Shown: one piece after another, positions 43,522 to 51,815 of the stretch
How positions within the stretch are numbered: the stretch's first letter is position 1
How the letters are laid out: each line of letters begins with the position of its first letter
Source of the DNA: Paracoccaceae bacterium
GTDB lineage: Bacteria > Pseudomonadota > Alphaproteobacteria > Rhodobacterales > Rhodobacteraceae
Direction of reading: 5' to 3'
NCBI GenBank assembly: GCA_028875855.1
Contig: JAGWVA010000004.1
Span: forward strand, 38,948 to 102,947
DNA length: 64,000 nucleotides
Program-made: the position numbers and the translations under genes
The notes under the pieces: model-generated
Databases searched by the model: none
Seen by the model: the letters and a program-made list of their open reading frames with translations, nothing else
Told to the model about the DNA's origin: nothing

Positions 43522-44040
43522 TCACGCCGCCTTCACGGCAATCCGCTTTTCATTGGCCTTCGCCGCGGCGGACTTGGGCAGGGTGACGGTCAGCACGCCA
43601 TTGGAAAAGCTGGCCTCGATCTTCGCGGTATCGACGCTCTGGGGAACCGAGAAACTGCGCTGGAACGCGCCGTAGCGCCGCTCGCAGATGTAGCGTTCGG
43701 CGTTTTCCTCGGTCTTCTCCTGCGTCTTCTCTCCCTTGATGAGCAGCGTTCCGTCCGACAGCTTCACCTCGACCGCCGCAGGATCGATGCCGGGAAGCTC
43801 GACCGTGATGAGGAAGCTGTGGTCCTGCTCGGAAAGCTCGGCGGCCGGGGCAAGGGGCCATTCGCCGGCCCCGGGCGGGACGAAGGCCGCAAAACCGGGC
43901 CGCCAGCGCGCGGGCAGGAAATCGTCGAACAGGCGATCGACCTCGCGGCGCAGCATGTCGAAGGTGCCGGGGCTGTCCGCCTGCTGCGGGCGCGGCGCGG
44001 TCGTCCTTTGAACATCAAGACGGGTGGGTGTGTCTGACAT
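43522..44040 (-). CDS. Small heat shock protein, Hsp20 family
   Basis: A 172-residue alpha-crystallin-domain protein. The central domain (about 70-160) starts DHSFLITVELPGIDPAAVEVKL and ends GVLTVTLPKS. FDMLRREVDRLFDDFLPA is the N-terminal oligomerisation segment. It is an ATP-independent holdase for unfolded proteins. The upstream GGAGAG fits ATG 44040; longer upstream reading is not supported. It lies 221 bp downstream of the Crp/Fnr gene on the same strand. Confidence 0.92.
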   Translation of the reverse strand: MSDTPTRLDVQRTTAPRPQQADSPGTFDMLRREVDRLFDDFLPARWRPGFAAFVPPGAGEWPLAPAAELSEQDHSFLITVELPGIDPAAVEVKLSDGTLLIKGEKTQEKTEENAERYICERRYGAFQRSFSVPQSVDTAKIEASFSNGVLTVTLPKSAAAKANEKRIAVKAA

Positions 44041-44261
44041 GGGGCTCTCCTCTGTCCTGCGGCAAGCCGCGTGGGTGAAAGGGTGCCGGCAGTCCGGCCG
44101 TGCCCGCCCCGGGCGGGGAAACGCGATGAGGCGGGGCCGGCTGCCGACGCCACAGTCTTGCGACCCCCGGTCGGCCCTTCCGTGATGGCGCGCAATGTCC
44201 GGGACGCTCGGCCAGGTTCCGCCGCGGGCTGACTGCCGGGTGGGAGGGCGGAGAGCGCCCG

Positions 44262-45047
44262 TCAGGCCGTCTGTTGCACGCCTTGGGTGCCCTGCGCGAT
44301 CCGCGGTGCGACCAAGGCGGGCGCTGCGCGGCCCGACAGGCAGGCGCCCGCGCGCGCAAGCCGGTCGATGTCGGGGATCTCGAACCGGCGCGGGTCGAGG
44401 ATGACGATCAGACCCGCGGCCTTCAGCTTGTGCGTCAGGCGGCTGATCGTCTCGCGCGTGGTCCCGAGGTAATCCGCGATGTCGGCGCGGGGCAGTTCCA
44501 TGGTCAGGATGCCGCCTGCGCCGCCGGGCTCGAACGGCATCACCTGACAGGCGTTGGCAAGGAAGGCGCACAGCCGTTCCTCCGGGCTTTGCAGCCCCAG
44601 GGCCCAGGTCATGCGTTGCAGCCGGTCAAGCCGGCCCACGCATTGGCGGTAGATGCTCCGGCCGATGTCGGGCACCTCTTCCATGAGCCGCTCGAAGGCC
44701 GCCCGTTCCAGCCGCAAAAGCCGCACTGGCGTCGCGGCCTCGAGCCGGTAGCCCGCGCGCGTTTCCACGCCTTCGCCGACCAGTTCGCCCGGCGGAACGA
44801 TCACCATGATCTGCCGCCGGCCATCCGCCGAATAGCGCAGCATCCGCAGGAAGCCCGACAGCAGAACCGCGACGAAGCCGGGCCTTTGGTCTTCCTCCCA
44901 CAGCAGGTGATCGGCGGGCAGGTCCACGATTCGGCCAAGCGCGGTCATGCGCGTCCTGAGCTGTGGGGACAGGCCGTCCCAGAAGAATTCGGCGGCGCCG
45001 ACCTGCGAAATGCCCGTCGTCCGATGGCCGTCCAAAACCTTCGACAC
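44262..45047 (-). CDS. Crp/Fnr family transcriptional regulator (FixK-like)
   Basis: A 261-residue regulator. A cyclic-nucleotide-binding-type sensory domain (about residues 20-140) is followed by a C-terminal winged HTH (TMELPRADIADYLGTTRETISRLTHKLKAAGLI). No N-terminal Cys cluster of Fnr is present, so it is unlikely to carry an Fe-S cluster and fits the FixK type. It starts at GTG 45047 after AGAGGTGGG. The divergent partner at 45282 is of the same family, with FNR-like sites between. Confidence 0.88.
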   Translation of the reverse strand: MSKVLDGHRTTGISQVGAAEFFWDGLSPQLRTRMTALGRIVDLPADHLLWEEDQRPGFVAVLLSGFLRMLRYSADGRRQIMVIVPPGELVGEGVETRAGYRLEAATPVRLLRLERAAFERLMEEVPDIGRSIYRQCVGRLDRLQRMTWALGLQSPEERLCAFLANACQVMPFEPGGAGGILTMELPRADIADYLGTTRETISRLTHKLKAAGLIVILDPRRFEIPDIDRLARAGACLSGRAAPALVAPRIAQGTQGVQQTA

Positions 45048-45103
45048 GTCCCACCTCTGGAAAAGCGCCTGTCAGGAAGACATTAGCATACCTTAGTGAT
45101 GTT

Positions 45104-45186
45104 TCTCATTCTTTTGAGACTCGCATTGACGTGAATCAATGTTCACGGCCCGGTGAGCCTGTCATATGCTGGAATAGGGATATTCC
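45104..45186. promoter_or_regulatory. FNR-like box and two further dyads between Crp/Fnr genes
   Basis: TTGAC-GTGA-ATCAA (45126-45139) differs from the consensus TTGAT-N4-ATCAA at one position. Two perfect dyads flank it: TCTCA-N6-TGAGA (45104-45119) and GGAATA-GGGA-TATTCC (45171-45186). They lie in the 234-bp gap between divergent regulators and suggest cross- and autoregulation under low oxygen. Binding is inferred. Confidence 0.6.
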
Positions 45187-45281
45187 TGAGTGTCGCGGAC
45201 GGATCGGTCTTCCCGGGCGCCGCATTTTTGCAAGTCGAGGTGTTGCGACAAATCGTATTCCAGAGTGGGTGGGGGAACATT

Positions 45282-46064
45282 ATGGCCGAAGCAGGTGGAC
45301 CGGGCCAGTCAGCGCCCCCGCATGAGAAGCGGCAGCGCGGACGGCTCGACGCATTGGTTGATGCCTTGCCGGCCGATCTTCAAAGAGAACTTCACGACAT
45401 GGGGGAGCGCAAGTCGATCCCCTCGGGCGATATTCTGGTCGAGGACGGTGCCTTTGTCGATCACATCGGGTTCCTGTCCACGGGCGTGCTTGCCATGACG
45501 AAGGTGCTGGCCGACGATCGGCGGCACATCGTGGGCATGCTGGTTCCCAACGACATGTATGGGCGGCTTTTCGACGGGCCGTCGCCCGTGCGGATCGAGG
45601 CGCTGAGCGATGCGGAGGTCGTGTCCTTTCCGCGGGCACGGTTCGAGACGCTCTTGCGGCGCTCGCCCGCCGCCGAGCGGCTCTTTCTCGTGAGCCTGCT
45701 CGACGAGCTGGACGCGGCGCGGGAATGGGTGCTGGTGCTGGGCGGGCCGAAGGTCGTGCAGCGGGTGGCGGCCTTTCTGCTGATCATCTGCCGCCGCGAG
45801 ATCCGCGGAATGACGGCCGCGGTCAGGCGGGCGAACGGCCCGGTCAACGTGCGCATCTTCATCAAGCGGTCCGATCTCGCGCATTACCTTGGCGCGCGGC
45901 CGGAATCGCTCAGCCGCGCCTTCCACGAGCTTGAGGATGCGGGGGTCATCCGCATCAACGATCCCTATGATTTCGACGTGCTGGACATGGCGGGCCTCGT
46001 CGATATCTCCGGCCACGATCTGGTGCTGGACGAAGACCCGCCGGGCAGGCCGCACAGGCGCTGA
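45282..46064 (+). CDS. Crp/Fnr family transcriptional regulator
   Basis: A 260-residue protein with a cNMP-binding-like N-terminal domain (about 25-130: RKSIPSGDILVEDGAFVDHIGFLSTGVL) and a C-terminal winged HTH (RIFIKRSDLAHYLGARPESLSRAFHELEDAGVI). No Cys residues are placed for an Fe-S cluster. ATG 45282 after GGGGGAAC is chosen; a GTG at 45153 would add an N-terminus unlike the family. Convergent with the PAS protein and divergent from the other Crp/Fnr gene. Confidence 0.85.
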   Translation: MAEAGGPGQSAPPHEKRQRGRLDALVDALPADLQRELHDMGERKSIPSGDILVEDGAFVDHIGFLSTGVLAMTKVLADDRRHIVGMLVPNDMYGRLFDGPSPVRIEALSDAEVVSFPRARFETLLRRSPAAERLFLVSLLDELDAAREWVLVLGGPKVVQRVAAFLLIICRREIRGMTAAVRRANGPVNVRIFIKRSDLAHYLGARPESLSRAFHELEDAGVIRINDPYDFDVLDMAGLVDISGHDLVLDEDPPGRPHRR

Positions 46065-46074
46065 CCGCGCGCGC

Positions 46075-48264
46075 CTAGGTCGGCTGGTCCTTGTCGCGCA
46101 GTTGCGTCTTCAGCGTCTCGATCCGGTTGTCCATCTCGTCGATCATCGCGGCGACGGCGTGTTCGGCCTGCTTGCGGTCGGTGATGTCCACCTGCGCGCC
46201 CATCAGCCGCACCGGGCGGTTCTGGCTGTCGCGTTCCACGACGCCGCGCACCAGCACCCAGATCTCGCTTCCATCGGGTCGGACGATCCGCCATTCGCCC
46301 TCGAGCAAGCCGGTCTCCATCGACAGTTCCACCTCGCGGCTGGCGCGCTCGCGGTCCTCGGGATGCACGAGGGCCACCCAGTCCTCGTAGCGCCCGCCCA
46401 GATCGCCGGGGCGCAGGCCCAGAATGGTCAGGAATTCCGGGCTCCAATGCCCTTCGTGGGTTGCGATGATCCAGTCGAAGGTGCCCACGCCTGCGGCCTC
46501 TTGCGCAAGCCGCAGCCGGGCCTCGGCCGACAGGAGCGCCGCTTCGGCATGTTTGCGGGCGGTGATGTCGCTCGCTGCCCCGAACCATTCGACGATCTCG
46601 CCTTGTGCGTCGAGGATCGGAACCGCCCGTGACAAGGTCCAGCCAAGGCTTCCGTCAGGCTGCTTCACGCGATGTTCCAACTGGAAGAGGCTCTTCGAGG
46701 CGATCGCCTCGCGGATTGCGGCCATCACGCGCGGCTGGTCCGCCGGGTCGATGTAGGTGCCAAGCCAGTCTGCGCTTGGCCTTGCCGTGTCTTGCAGGAA
46801 CCCGCTGCCGTTCAGTCCATACATTTCGGTCCAGTCGGGGCTCATCCGGTAGATGACGTTTGTTGTCGCCACGGTCAGCGCGCGGAACCGGGCCTCGCTC
46901 GCGCGAAGGGCCTCTTCGGCACATTTGCGCTGCTGGATGTCGATGGTGAAGGCGACCAGCGTCCCATCGCCCAGATCGCTGCCGGTCACGAGCAGCCAAG
47001 AGCGGCGGCCGTCCTTGTGGAGATATTCCTTTTCGTAGGGTCCGATCCGGCCGGTTTCCTGAAAATGCGCCATCTGGGCATTGCCCACTTCCACCCAGTC
47101 CGGCGGCGTCATGGTGCGCCACGACATCTTGCCGCCTTCCACGTCGTCCCGGCTGTAGCCCGACATGCCCAGAAACGCCTCGTTCGCCCCCAAAAGCGTG
47201 CCGTCGTGGCGGAAGAACAGGACGCCCACCGCATCCGTATCCAGCGCGCGGCGGAACCTTTCGGCGATGGCCCGGCTTTCGGCCTCGGCCATGGCGCGTT
47301 CGACGGCTTCCCATGTGCGGCTGGCGGCTTCCTGCGCGGTCGCGACCTCTTCGGCCGTCCAGTCGTGCGGGGATGAAAAGCGTATGGTGATGCCGGCCAC
47401 CAGTTCATCCGCCCGCCGGATGCCAAGACTGAGCTGCGCGCCGGTCGCGATGTCGCTGAAATCCGACAGTCCGCTGCGCAGGGGTTCCTGCGTGCGGGTC
47501 AGGTCGTTGACCACGAACGGGACGCCAAGGTTCAGCAACGCGAGGGCGGGGGCGAAGGGGGAGAGATCGAAGGTGCCCCGCATCGAAAGCGCCGCGGGAT
47601 CGCGCTGGTAGCTGGTGCGCACGACCGCCGTATTGGTCGCAAGATCGACCTCGGCGTAATTGGCGCGGTCTGCGCCAAGGTAGCGGCCCAGCATCTCGAT
47701 GGCCCGAGTCTCGATCTCGACCGGGTCGTTCAACCGGCGCAGGGCGTCGCTCAGGCGCAGCATGAAGGCCGTGCGGCCGCCCTGCGGCCTTTCCGTATCG
47801 CCGTGCCTGCGCGGCTGTGCCGTCACGGCTGCCACGATCAGGCCGGCGTCCTTGCCCGAGCCGATCACGACGGGCGCGCGGGGCAGGACGGCCTCTTCGG
47901 CCATGGCAGAAAACAGGAACGGCAAGAGCGCGTCCTGCAACCATCGCCATGCCTCGGGCGGCGGGTTCCGGTCGAGGAATGCCGCGCAGGCGGTGGCGAT
48001 CTGCGGCGAGGCGGCCGCAGCCTCCATGCCGAAGGCCCAAGGGTGCGCCTGTCCGATCGCCGCGGCCCAGGCGTCGTTGTAGATCATCACGCTGCGCGGC
48101 CCCCAGAAGAGGCAGACGGGGTCGCTGCTGGCCGCCAGCAGCTCGGTTGCAAAGCGCAGCCGTTCGGGCCAGTCCGCCGCGGGGCCAAGGGCCGTCTTGC
48201 CCCAGTCGAACGTCCTGAGCAGTCGGGAAGCGCTGGAGGAGGTTAGCGAGTTCGGCACGTCCAC
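46075..48264 (-). CDS. Multi-PAS/GAF sensor protein without output domain
   Basis: A 729-residue sensory protein. An N-terminal PAS-like region (FDWGKTALGPAADWPERLRFATELL, then FWGPRSVMIYNDAWAAAIG) of the type found at the front of HWE kinases is followed by a GAF domain (about 165-320) and three PAS/PAC units (about 335-455, 460-590, 600-715; each ending in DITARK/DITDRK-like motifs). The protein ends 30 residues after the last PAC with a short coiled coil. No histidine-kinase, GGDEF, EAL or HTH domain is present. GTG start at 48264 with AGAAGGA upstream. Confidence 0.85.
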   Translation of the reverse strand: MDVPNSLTSSSASRLLRTFDWGKTALGPAADWPERLRFATELLAASSDPVCLFWGPRSVMIYNDAWAAAIGQAHPWAFGMEAAAASPQIATACAAFLDRNPPPEAWRWLQDALLPFLFSAMAEEAVLPRAPVVIGSGKDAGLIVAAVTAQPRRHGDTERPQGGRTAFMLRLSDALRRLNDPVEIETRAIEMLGRYLGADRANYAEVDLATNTAVVRTSYQRDPAALSMRGTFDLSPFAPALALLNLGVPFVVNDLTRTQEPLRSGLSDFSDIATGAQLSLGIRRADELVAGITIRFSSPHDWTAEEVATAQEAASRTWEAVERAMAEAESRAIAERFRRALDTDAVGVLFFRHDGTLLGANEAFLGMSGYSRDDVEGGKMSWRTMTPPDWVEVGNAQMAHFQETGRIGPYEKEYLHKDGRRSWLLVTGSDLGDGTLVAFTIDIQQRKCAEEALRASEARFRALTVATTNVIYRMSPDWTEMYGLNGSGFLQDTARPSADWLGTYIDPADQPRVMAAIREAIASKSLFQLEHRVKQPDGSLGWTLSRAVPILDAQGEIVEWFGAASDITARKHAEAALLSAEARLRLAQEAAGVGTFDWIIATHEGHWSPEFLTILGLRPGDLGGRYEDWVALVHPEDRERASREVELSMETGLLEGEWRIVRPDGSEIWVLVRGVVERDSQNRPVRLMGAQVDITDRKQAEHAVAAMIDEMDNRIETLKTQLRDKDQPT

Positions 48265-48369
48265 GGCATCCTTCTGAACGCAGGGACATGAAGCATGATC
48301 CGCCTTGCGACAAACGCAAAGCGCTATCTTTCGTTTGCCCGTTCCGTCGCGCGACAGGCGCCCTTTTGC

Positions 48370-48795
48370 CTACGATCCCCGCCGGTCGAGGAAGGCCTCG
48401 AACGCCTCGAGCGTCGCCTGCGAGACGTGATGTTCGATCCCTTCCGCGTCGATCTCGGCGGCATCCGCCGGCACGCCCACCGCCACCAGCAGATCGACCA
48501 CGACACGGTGACGCAGCCGCACGCGCTCGGCCATCTCGGTGCCCGCATCCGTGAGGAAAACGCCGCGATAGGGGCGCGACACGGCCAGCCCCTCGCGCTT
48601 GAGGCGGGCGACGGCCTTGGCGGCGGTCGGATGCGTCACGCCCATCTGGCGGGCGATGTCGGTGATCCGCGCCTCGCCCTCGGCCCGCATCAGGTCGTCG
48701 ATCAGCTCGGTGTAATCCTCCAGCAGGGCTTGCGACTGCGCGGTCCGGGCCTGGCTGATCCGCTCGGCCTGAGCGGGGGCATCGTCCTGATCCAT
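48370..48795 (-). CDS. mntR: Manganese transport regulator MntR
   Basis: A 141-residue DtxR/MntR-family repressor. An N-terminal winged helix (RITDIARQMGVTHPTAAKAVARLKREGL) is followed by the metal-binding dimerisation domain with RLRHRVVVDLLVAVGV and a C-terminal DAEGIEHHVS metal motif. It lacks an SH3-like domain. Mn-bound MntR represses the Mn importer, here mntH, which is divergent from it. ATG 48795 lies 6 bp after AAGGAG; an ATG two codons upstream sits directly on the ribosome binding site. Confidence 0.92.
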   Translation of the reverse strand: MDQDDAPAQAERISQARTAQSQALLEDYTELIDDLMRAEGEARITDIARQMGVTHPTAAKAVARLKREGLAVSRPYRGVFLTDAGTEMAERVRLRHRVVVDLLVAVGVPADAAEIDAEGIEHHVSQATLEAFEAFLDRRGS

Positions 48796-48852
48796 CGGCA
48801 TCTCCTTGGGCGGCACGCGGCCGCACGGCCGGAGTGAAAGCAGGGGCATACC

Positions 48853-48870
48853 ATAAAGCCGTGGCTTCAT
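48853..48870. promoter_or_regulatory. Candidate MntR operator
   Basis: AAGCC-GT-GGCTT is a perfect 5-bp dyad, extended by AT...AT with one mismatch (48853-48870). It is 58 bp from the mntR start and 113 bp from mntH, in the divergent promoter region. I assign it to MntR by position only. Confidence 0.4.
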
Positions 48871-48982
48871 TGGCGCAACGCCGCTTTCACCCCGACGTGA
48901 AGCCCGATCTTCAGGCTGGAGTGCATTGACAAGAACGAAGCCAAGTCTACATTTCTGAGAACTGTATTGATCCCGGATCGAA

Positions 48983-50275
48983 ATGACGCAAATGACGCTG
49001 ACCGACCGCACCAAGTCCGGCATGTCTGCCGTGCTCTCGGGCCAACGCCGCGGGATCGGCGGGATGATGCTGTTTGCCGGGCCCGCGATCATCGCCTCGA
49101 TCGCCTATGTCGATCCCGGGAACTACGCGACCAACATTCAGGCGGGGGCGGGCTACGGCTTTGCGCTCTTGTGGGTGGTGGTGCTGGCCAACCTGATCGC
49201 GATGCTGTTTCAGGCGCTGTCGGCCAAGCTCGGGATCGTGACGGGCCGCAACCTTGCCGAACTGTGCCGGTCGGAATTCCCGCGGCCCACCGTCATCGCG
49301 ATGTGGGTGGTCAGCGAGATCGCCGCCATGGCCACCGACCTGGCCGAGTTCCTGGGCGGCGCCATCGGCCTGTCGCTTCTGTTCGGCATTCCGCTCATGG
49401 CGGGCATGGTGGTGACGGCCATCGTCACCTACGCGATCCTGCTGGTGGAGGGGCGGGGCTTCCGCCCGATGGAACTGGTCATCGGCGCCTTCATCGCGAT
49501 CATCGGCCTGTGTTACCTGGCCGAGCTGTTCATCGCGCCGGTCGATTGGGCCGGGGTTGCACAGGGCGTGATCCTGCCGCAGATGCCCGACGCCGCGGCG
49601 CTGACGATCTCGGTGGGGATCATCGGGGCGACGGTGATGCCCCACGCGATCTATCTTCATTCCGGGCTGACCCAGAATCGCGCCGTCGTCCGCAACGAGC
49701 AGGAACGCCGCCGCCTGCTGCGCTTTTCGAACATCGAGGTCGTGCTCGCGCTGGCCGTGGCGGGCATGATCAACATGGCCATGGTCATCACCGCGGCCTC
49801 GGCCTTTCACGCGGGCCATCGCGACGTGGCCGAGATCGGCACCGCCTATCACATGCTGACCCCGGTGCTGGGCGCGGCGGCGGCCTCGGCCTTCCTTGTG
49901 TCGCTGATCGCCTCGGGGGTCTCGAGTTCCGTCGTGGGCACCATGGCGGGGCAGGTGATCATGCAGGGCTTCGTGCGCTTCCGCATCCCGATCTGGCTGC
50001 GCCGCGTCGTGACCATGGTGCCCGCCTTCATCGTCGTGGGCCTTGGCGTCAACCCGACCTGGGCGCTGGTGCTGAGCCAGGTCGTGCTGAGCCTTGCGCT
50101 GCCGGTTCCCATGGTGGCGCTGGTGCTGTTCACGGGGCGGCGGCAGATCATGGGCGACTACGTCAACAGCCGCCCGCTGCAGGCGCTTGCCATCCTTGGC
50201 ACGACGGTGATCGTGGGCCTGAACGTCGTGCTGCTGGCGCAGACCTTCGGCGTGCCGATCCCGGGCCTGGGCTGA
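48983..50275 (+). CDS. mntH: NRAMP-family Mn(II) transporter MntH
   Basis: A 430-residue proton-coupled divalent metal transporter with about 11 transmembrane helices. The metal-site signatures are visible: DPGN at residues 44-47 (YVDPGNYAT) and MPH at 219-221 (GATVMPHAIYLHS), the Met giving transition-metal selectivity. It imports Mn(II) across the inner membrane. Divergent from mntR, the expected regulatory pair. The gene lies 85 bp before tRNA-Gln, with no obvious terminator in between. Confidence 0.95.
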   Translation: MTQMTLTDRTKSGMSAVLSGQRRGIGGMMLFAGPAIIASIAYVDPGNYATNIQAGAGYGFALLWVVVLANLIAMLFQALSAKLGIVTGRNLAELCRSEFPRPTVIAMWVVSEIAAMATDLAEFLGGAIGLSLLFGIPLMAGMVVTAIVTYAILLVEGRGFRPMELVIGAFIAIIGLCYLAELFIAPVDWAGVAQGVILPQMPDAAALTISVGIIGATVMPHAIYLHSGLTQNRAVVRNEQERRRLLRFSNIEVVLALAVAGMINMAMVITAASAFHAGHRDVAEIGTAYHMLTPVLGAAAASAFLVSLIASGVSSSVVGTMAGQVIMQGFVRFRIPIWLRRVVTMVPAFIVVGLGVNPTWALVLSQVVLSLALPVPMVALVLFTGRRQIMGDYVNSRPLQALAILGTTVIVGLNVVLLAQTFGVPIPGLG

Positions 50276-50360
50276 GGGCAGGCCGGCCCGAAGACGCGCC
50301 CGTCAATCCATGCGAAAGGTCTGGCCCAAAGGACCCGCGGCGCGTTCTTTTCAAGGAATA

Positions 50361-50435
50361 TGGCTGGGGCGGTAGGATTCGAACCTACGTATGGCGGTAC
50401 CAAAAACCGCTGCCTTACCGCTTGGCGACGCCCCA
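50361..50435 (-). tRNA. tRNA-Gln (anticodon TTG)
   Basis: A 75-nt cloverleaf with encoded CCA, read from the minus strand. Acceptor TGGGGCG/CGCCCCA, discriminator G, anticodon stem GCGGT/ACCGC closing TTTTGGT with TTG (plus-strand CAA at 50401-50403), T-arm GTAGG-TTCGAAT-CCTAC. D-arm GCCAAGCGGTAAGGC is standard. Confidence 0.95.
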
Positions 50436-50533
50436 ACTGCGGCGGTGTTTAGCGAAGCGCATCGGCGGCTGCAAGTGGGTTTCGACGATTTTACGACATT
50501 GCCGGAAGGCCGGCCGCAAGCTATGGCCCGGAC

Positions 50534-51721
50534 ATGGAAAATGCAGATGTTCTTGTCCTTGGAGCGGGCGCGGCCGGCATGATGGCCGCGGTCGAGGCCG
50601 CGCGCCGCGGGCGGCGCGTGATCGTGATCGACCATGCCCGCGCGCCGGGCGAGAAGATCCGCATCTCGGGCGGGGGGCGGTGCAATTTCACCAATCTCGA
50701 CGGGGCGCGGGCGGAGCGCTACCTGTCCGCCAATCCCCGCTTCGCGCTGTCGGCGCTGCGCCGTTTCGGGCCCGAGGCCATCCTCGAGCGGATCAACGGG
50801 GCGGGCATCGCTTGGCATGAGAAGACGCTGGGCCAGCTTTTCTGCGATGGCTCGGCGCGGCAGGTGGTCGATCTTTTCGTGCGCGACATGGCGGCGGCGG
50901 GGGCGGAGCTGCGCCTTGGCGTCAGTCTGACGGACCTGCGGCCGGACGCGGCCGGGGCGGGTGGATTCGTGGCCGAAACATCGGCCGGCGCGATCCGGGC
51001 GACGCACGTCGTGGTGGCGACGGGCGGCAAGTCGATCCCGAAGATGGGGGCGAGCGACATCGGCTACCGTCTGGCGCGCAGCTTTGGCCTGCCGGTGACC
51101 GAGACGCGCCCCGCGCTGGTGCCGCTGACCTTCGGGGCGGAGTTCACCGAGGGCATGGCCGGGATCGCCGTGCCCGCCGCGCGGGTCATGTGCGGCCGGA
51201 CCGCTTTCGACGAGGCGGTTCTGTTCACCCATCGGGGCCTTTCCGGGCCGGCCGTGCTTCAGATCTCGTCCTATTGGCGCGAGGGGCAGGGGATCGCGCT
51301 CGATCTGGTGCCGGGCGCGGAGGCGGCGGGCGTGCTGCGCGCGGGGCGGACGGAGGCGCCGAAGCAGGCGGTGCGCACGGTGCTGTCGCGCCTCATGCCC
51401 GAGCGGCTCGCCCGCCGGATCGAGGAGGTTGCCGACTGTGCGGACCGACCCATCGGCGCGCTGTCGAACGCGCGGATCGAGGCGCTGGCGGGCCTTGTGC
51501 ACCGTTGGGAGGTGATGCCCACCGGGTCGGAAGGCTACCGCACGGCGGAGGTCACGCTGGGCGGGGTTGCGACCGAGGCGCTCGATGCGCGCACGCTGAT
51601 GGCGAAGGCGGTGCCGGGGCTGTTCTTCGTGGGCGAGGTCGTGGACGTGACCGGCTGGCTTGGCGGCTACAACTTCCAGTGGGCCTGGGCCTCGGGCTGG
51701 GCGGCGGGGCAGGTGGCGTGA
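50534..51721 (+). CDS. NAD(P)/FAD-dependent oxidoreductase, HI0933 (YhiN) family
   Basis: A 395-residue flavoprotein. The dinucleotide-binding motif GAGAAG lies at residues 10-15, followed by the HI0933 landmark KIRISGGGRCNFTN and the C-terminal FFVGEVVDVTGWLGGYNFQWAWASGW. The family is conserved and usually cytoplasmic, with an unproven physiological role. It is transcribed alone after tRNA-Gln and ends before a hairpin element. Confidence 0.9.
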   Translation: MENADVLVLGAGAAGMMAAVEAARRGRRVIVIDHARAPGEKIRISGGGRCNFTNLDGARAERYLSANPRFALSALRRFGPEAILERINGAGIAWHEKTLGQLFCDGSARQVVDLFVRDMAAAGAELRLGVSLTDLRPDAAGAGGFVAETSAGAIRATHVVVATGGKSIPKMGASDIGYRLARSFGLPVTETRPALVPLTFGAEFTEGMAGIAVPAARVMCGRTAFDEAVLFTHRGLSGPAVLQISSYWREGQGIALDLVPGAEAAGVLRAGRTEAPKQAVRTVLSRLMPERLARRIEEVADCADRPIGALSNARIEALAGLVHRWEVMPTGSEGYRTAEVTLGGVATEALDARTLMAKAVPGLFFVGEVVDVTGWLGGYNFQWAWASGWAAGQVA

Positions 51722-51741
51722 GCATCGTCCCGCGAGGGCAA

Positions 51742-51790
51742 GCGAGGGGCTGTCTGCCCCTCGCGCTCCCCGAGGATATTTGTGCCAAAG
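51742..51790 (+). terminator. Hairpin element with CCCCGAGGATATTTG tail
   Basis: A perfect 9-bp stem GCGAGGGGC (51742-51750) and GCCCCTCGC (51756-51764) with loop TGTCT, followed by CTCCCCGAGGATATTTGTGCC. As I recall, the hairpin plus GAGGATATTTG tail recurs after genes in many Rhodobacteraceae genomes, so it may be a species-group-wide 3'-end element. It lies between the convergent stops of the HI0933 and kdsA genes. Confidence 0.6.
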
Positions 51791-51815
51791 AGAAAGGGCG
51801 GGGCGCGCCCACGCC

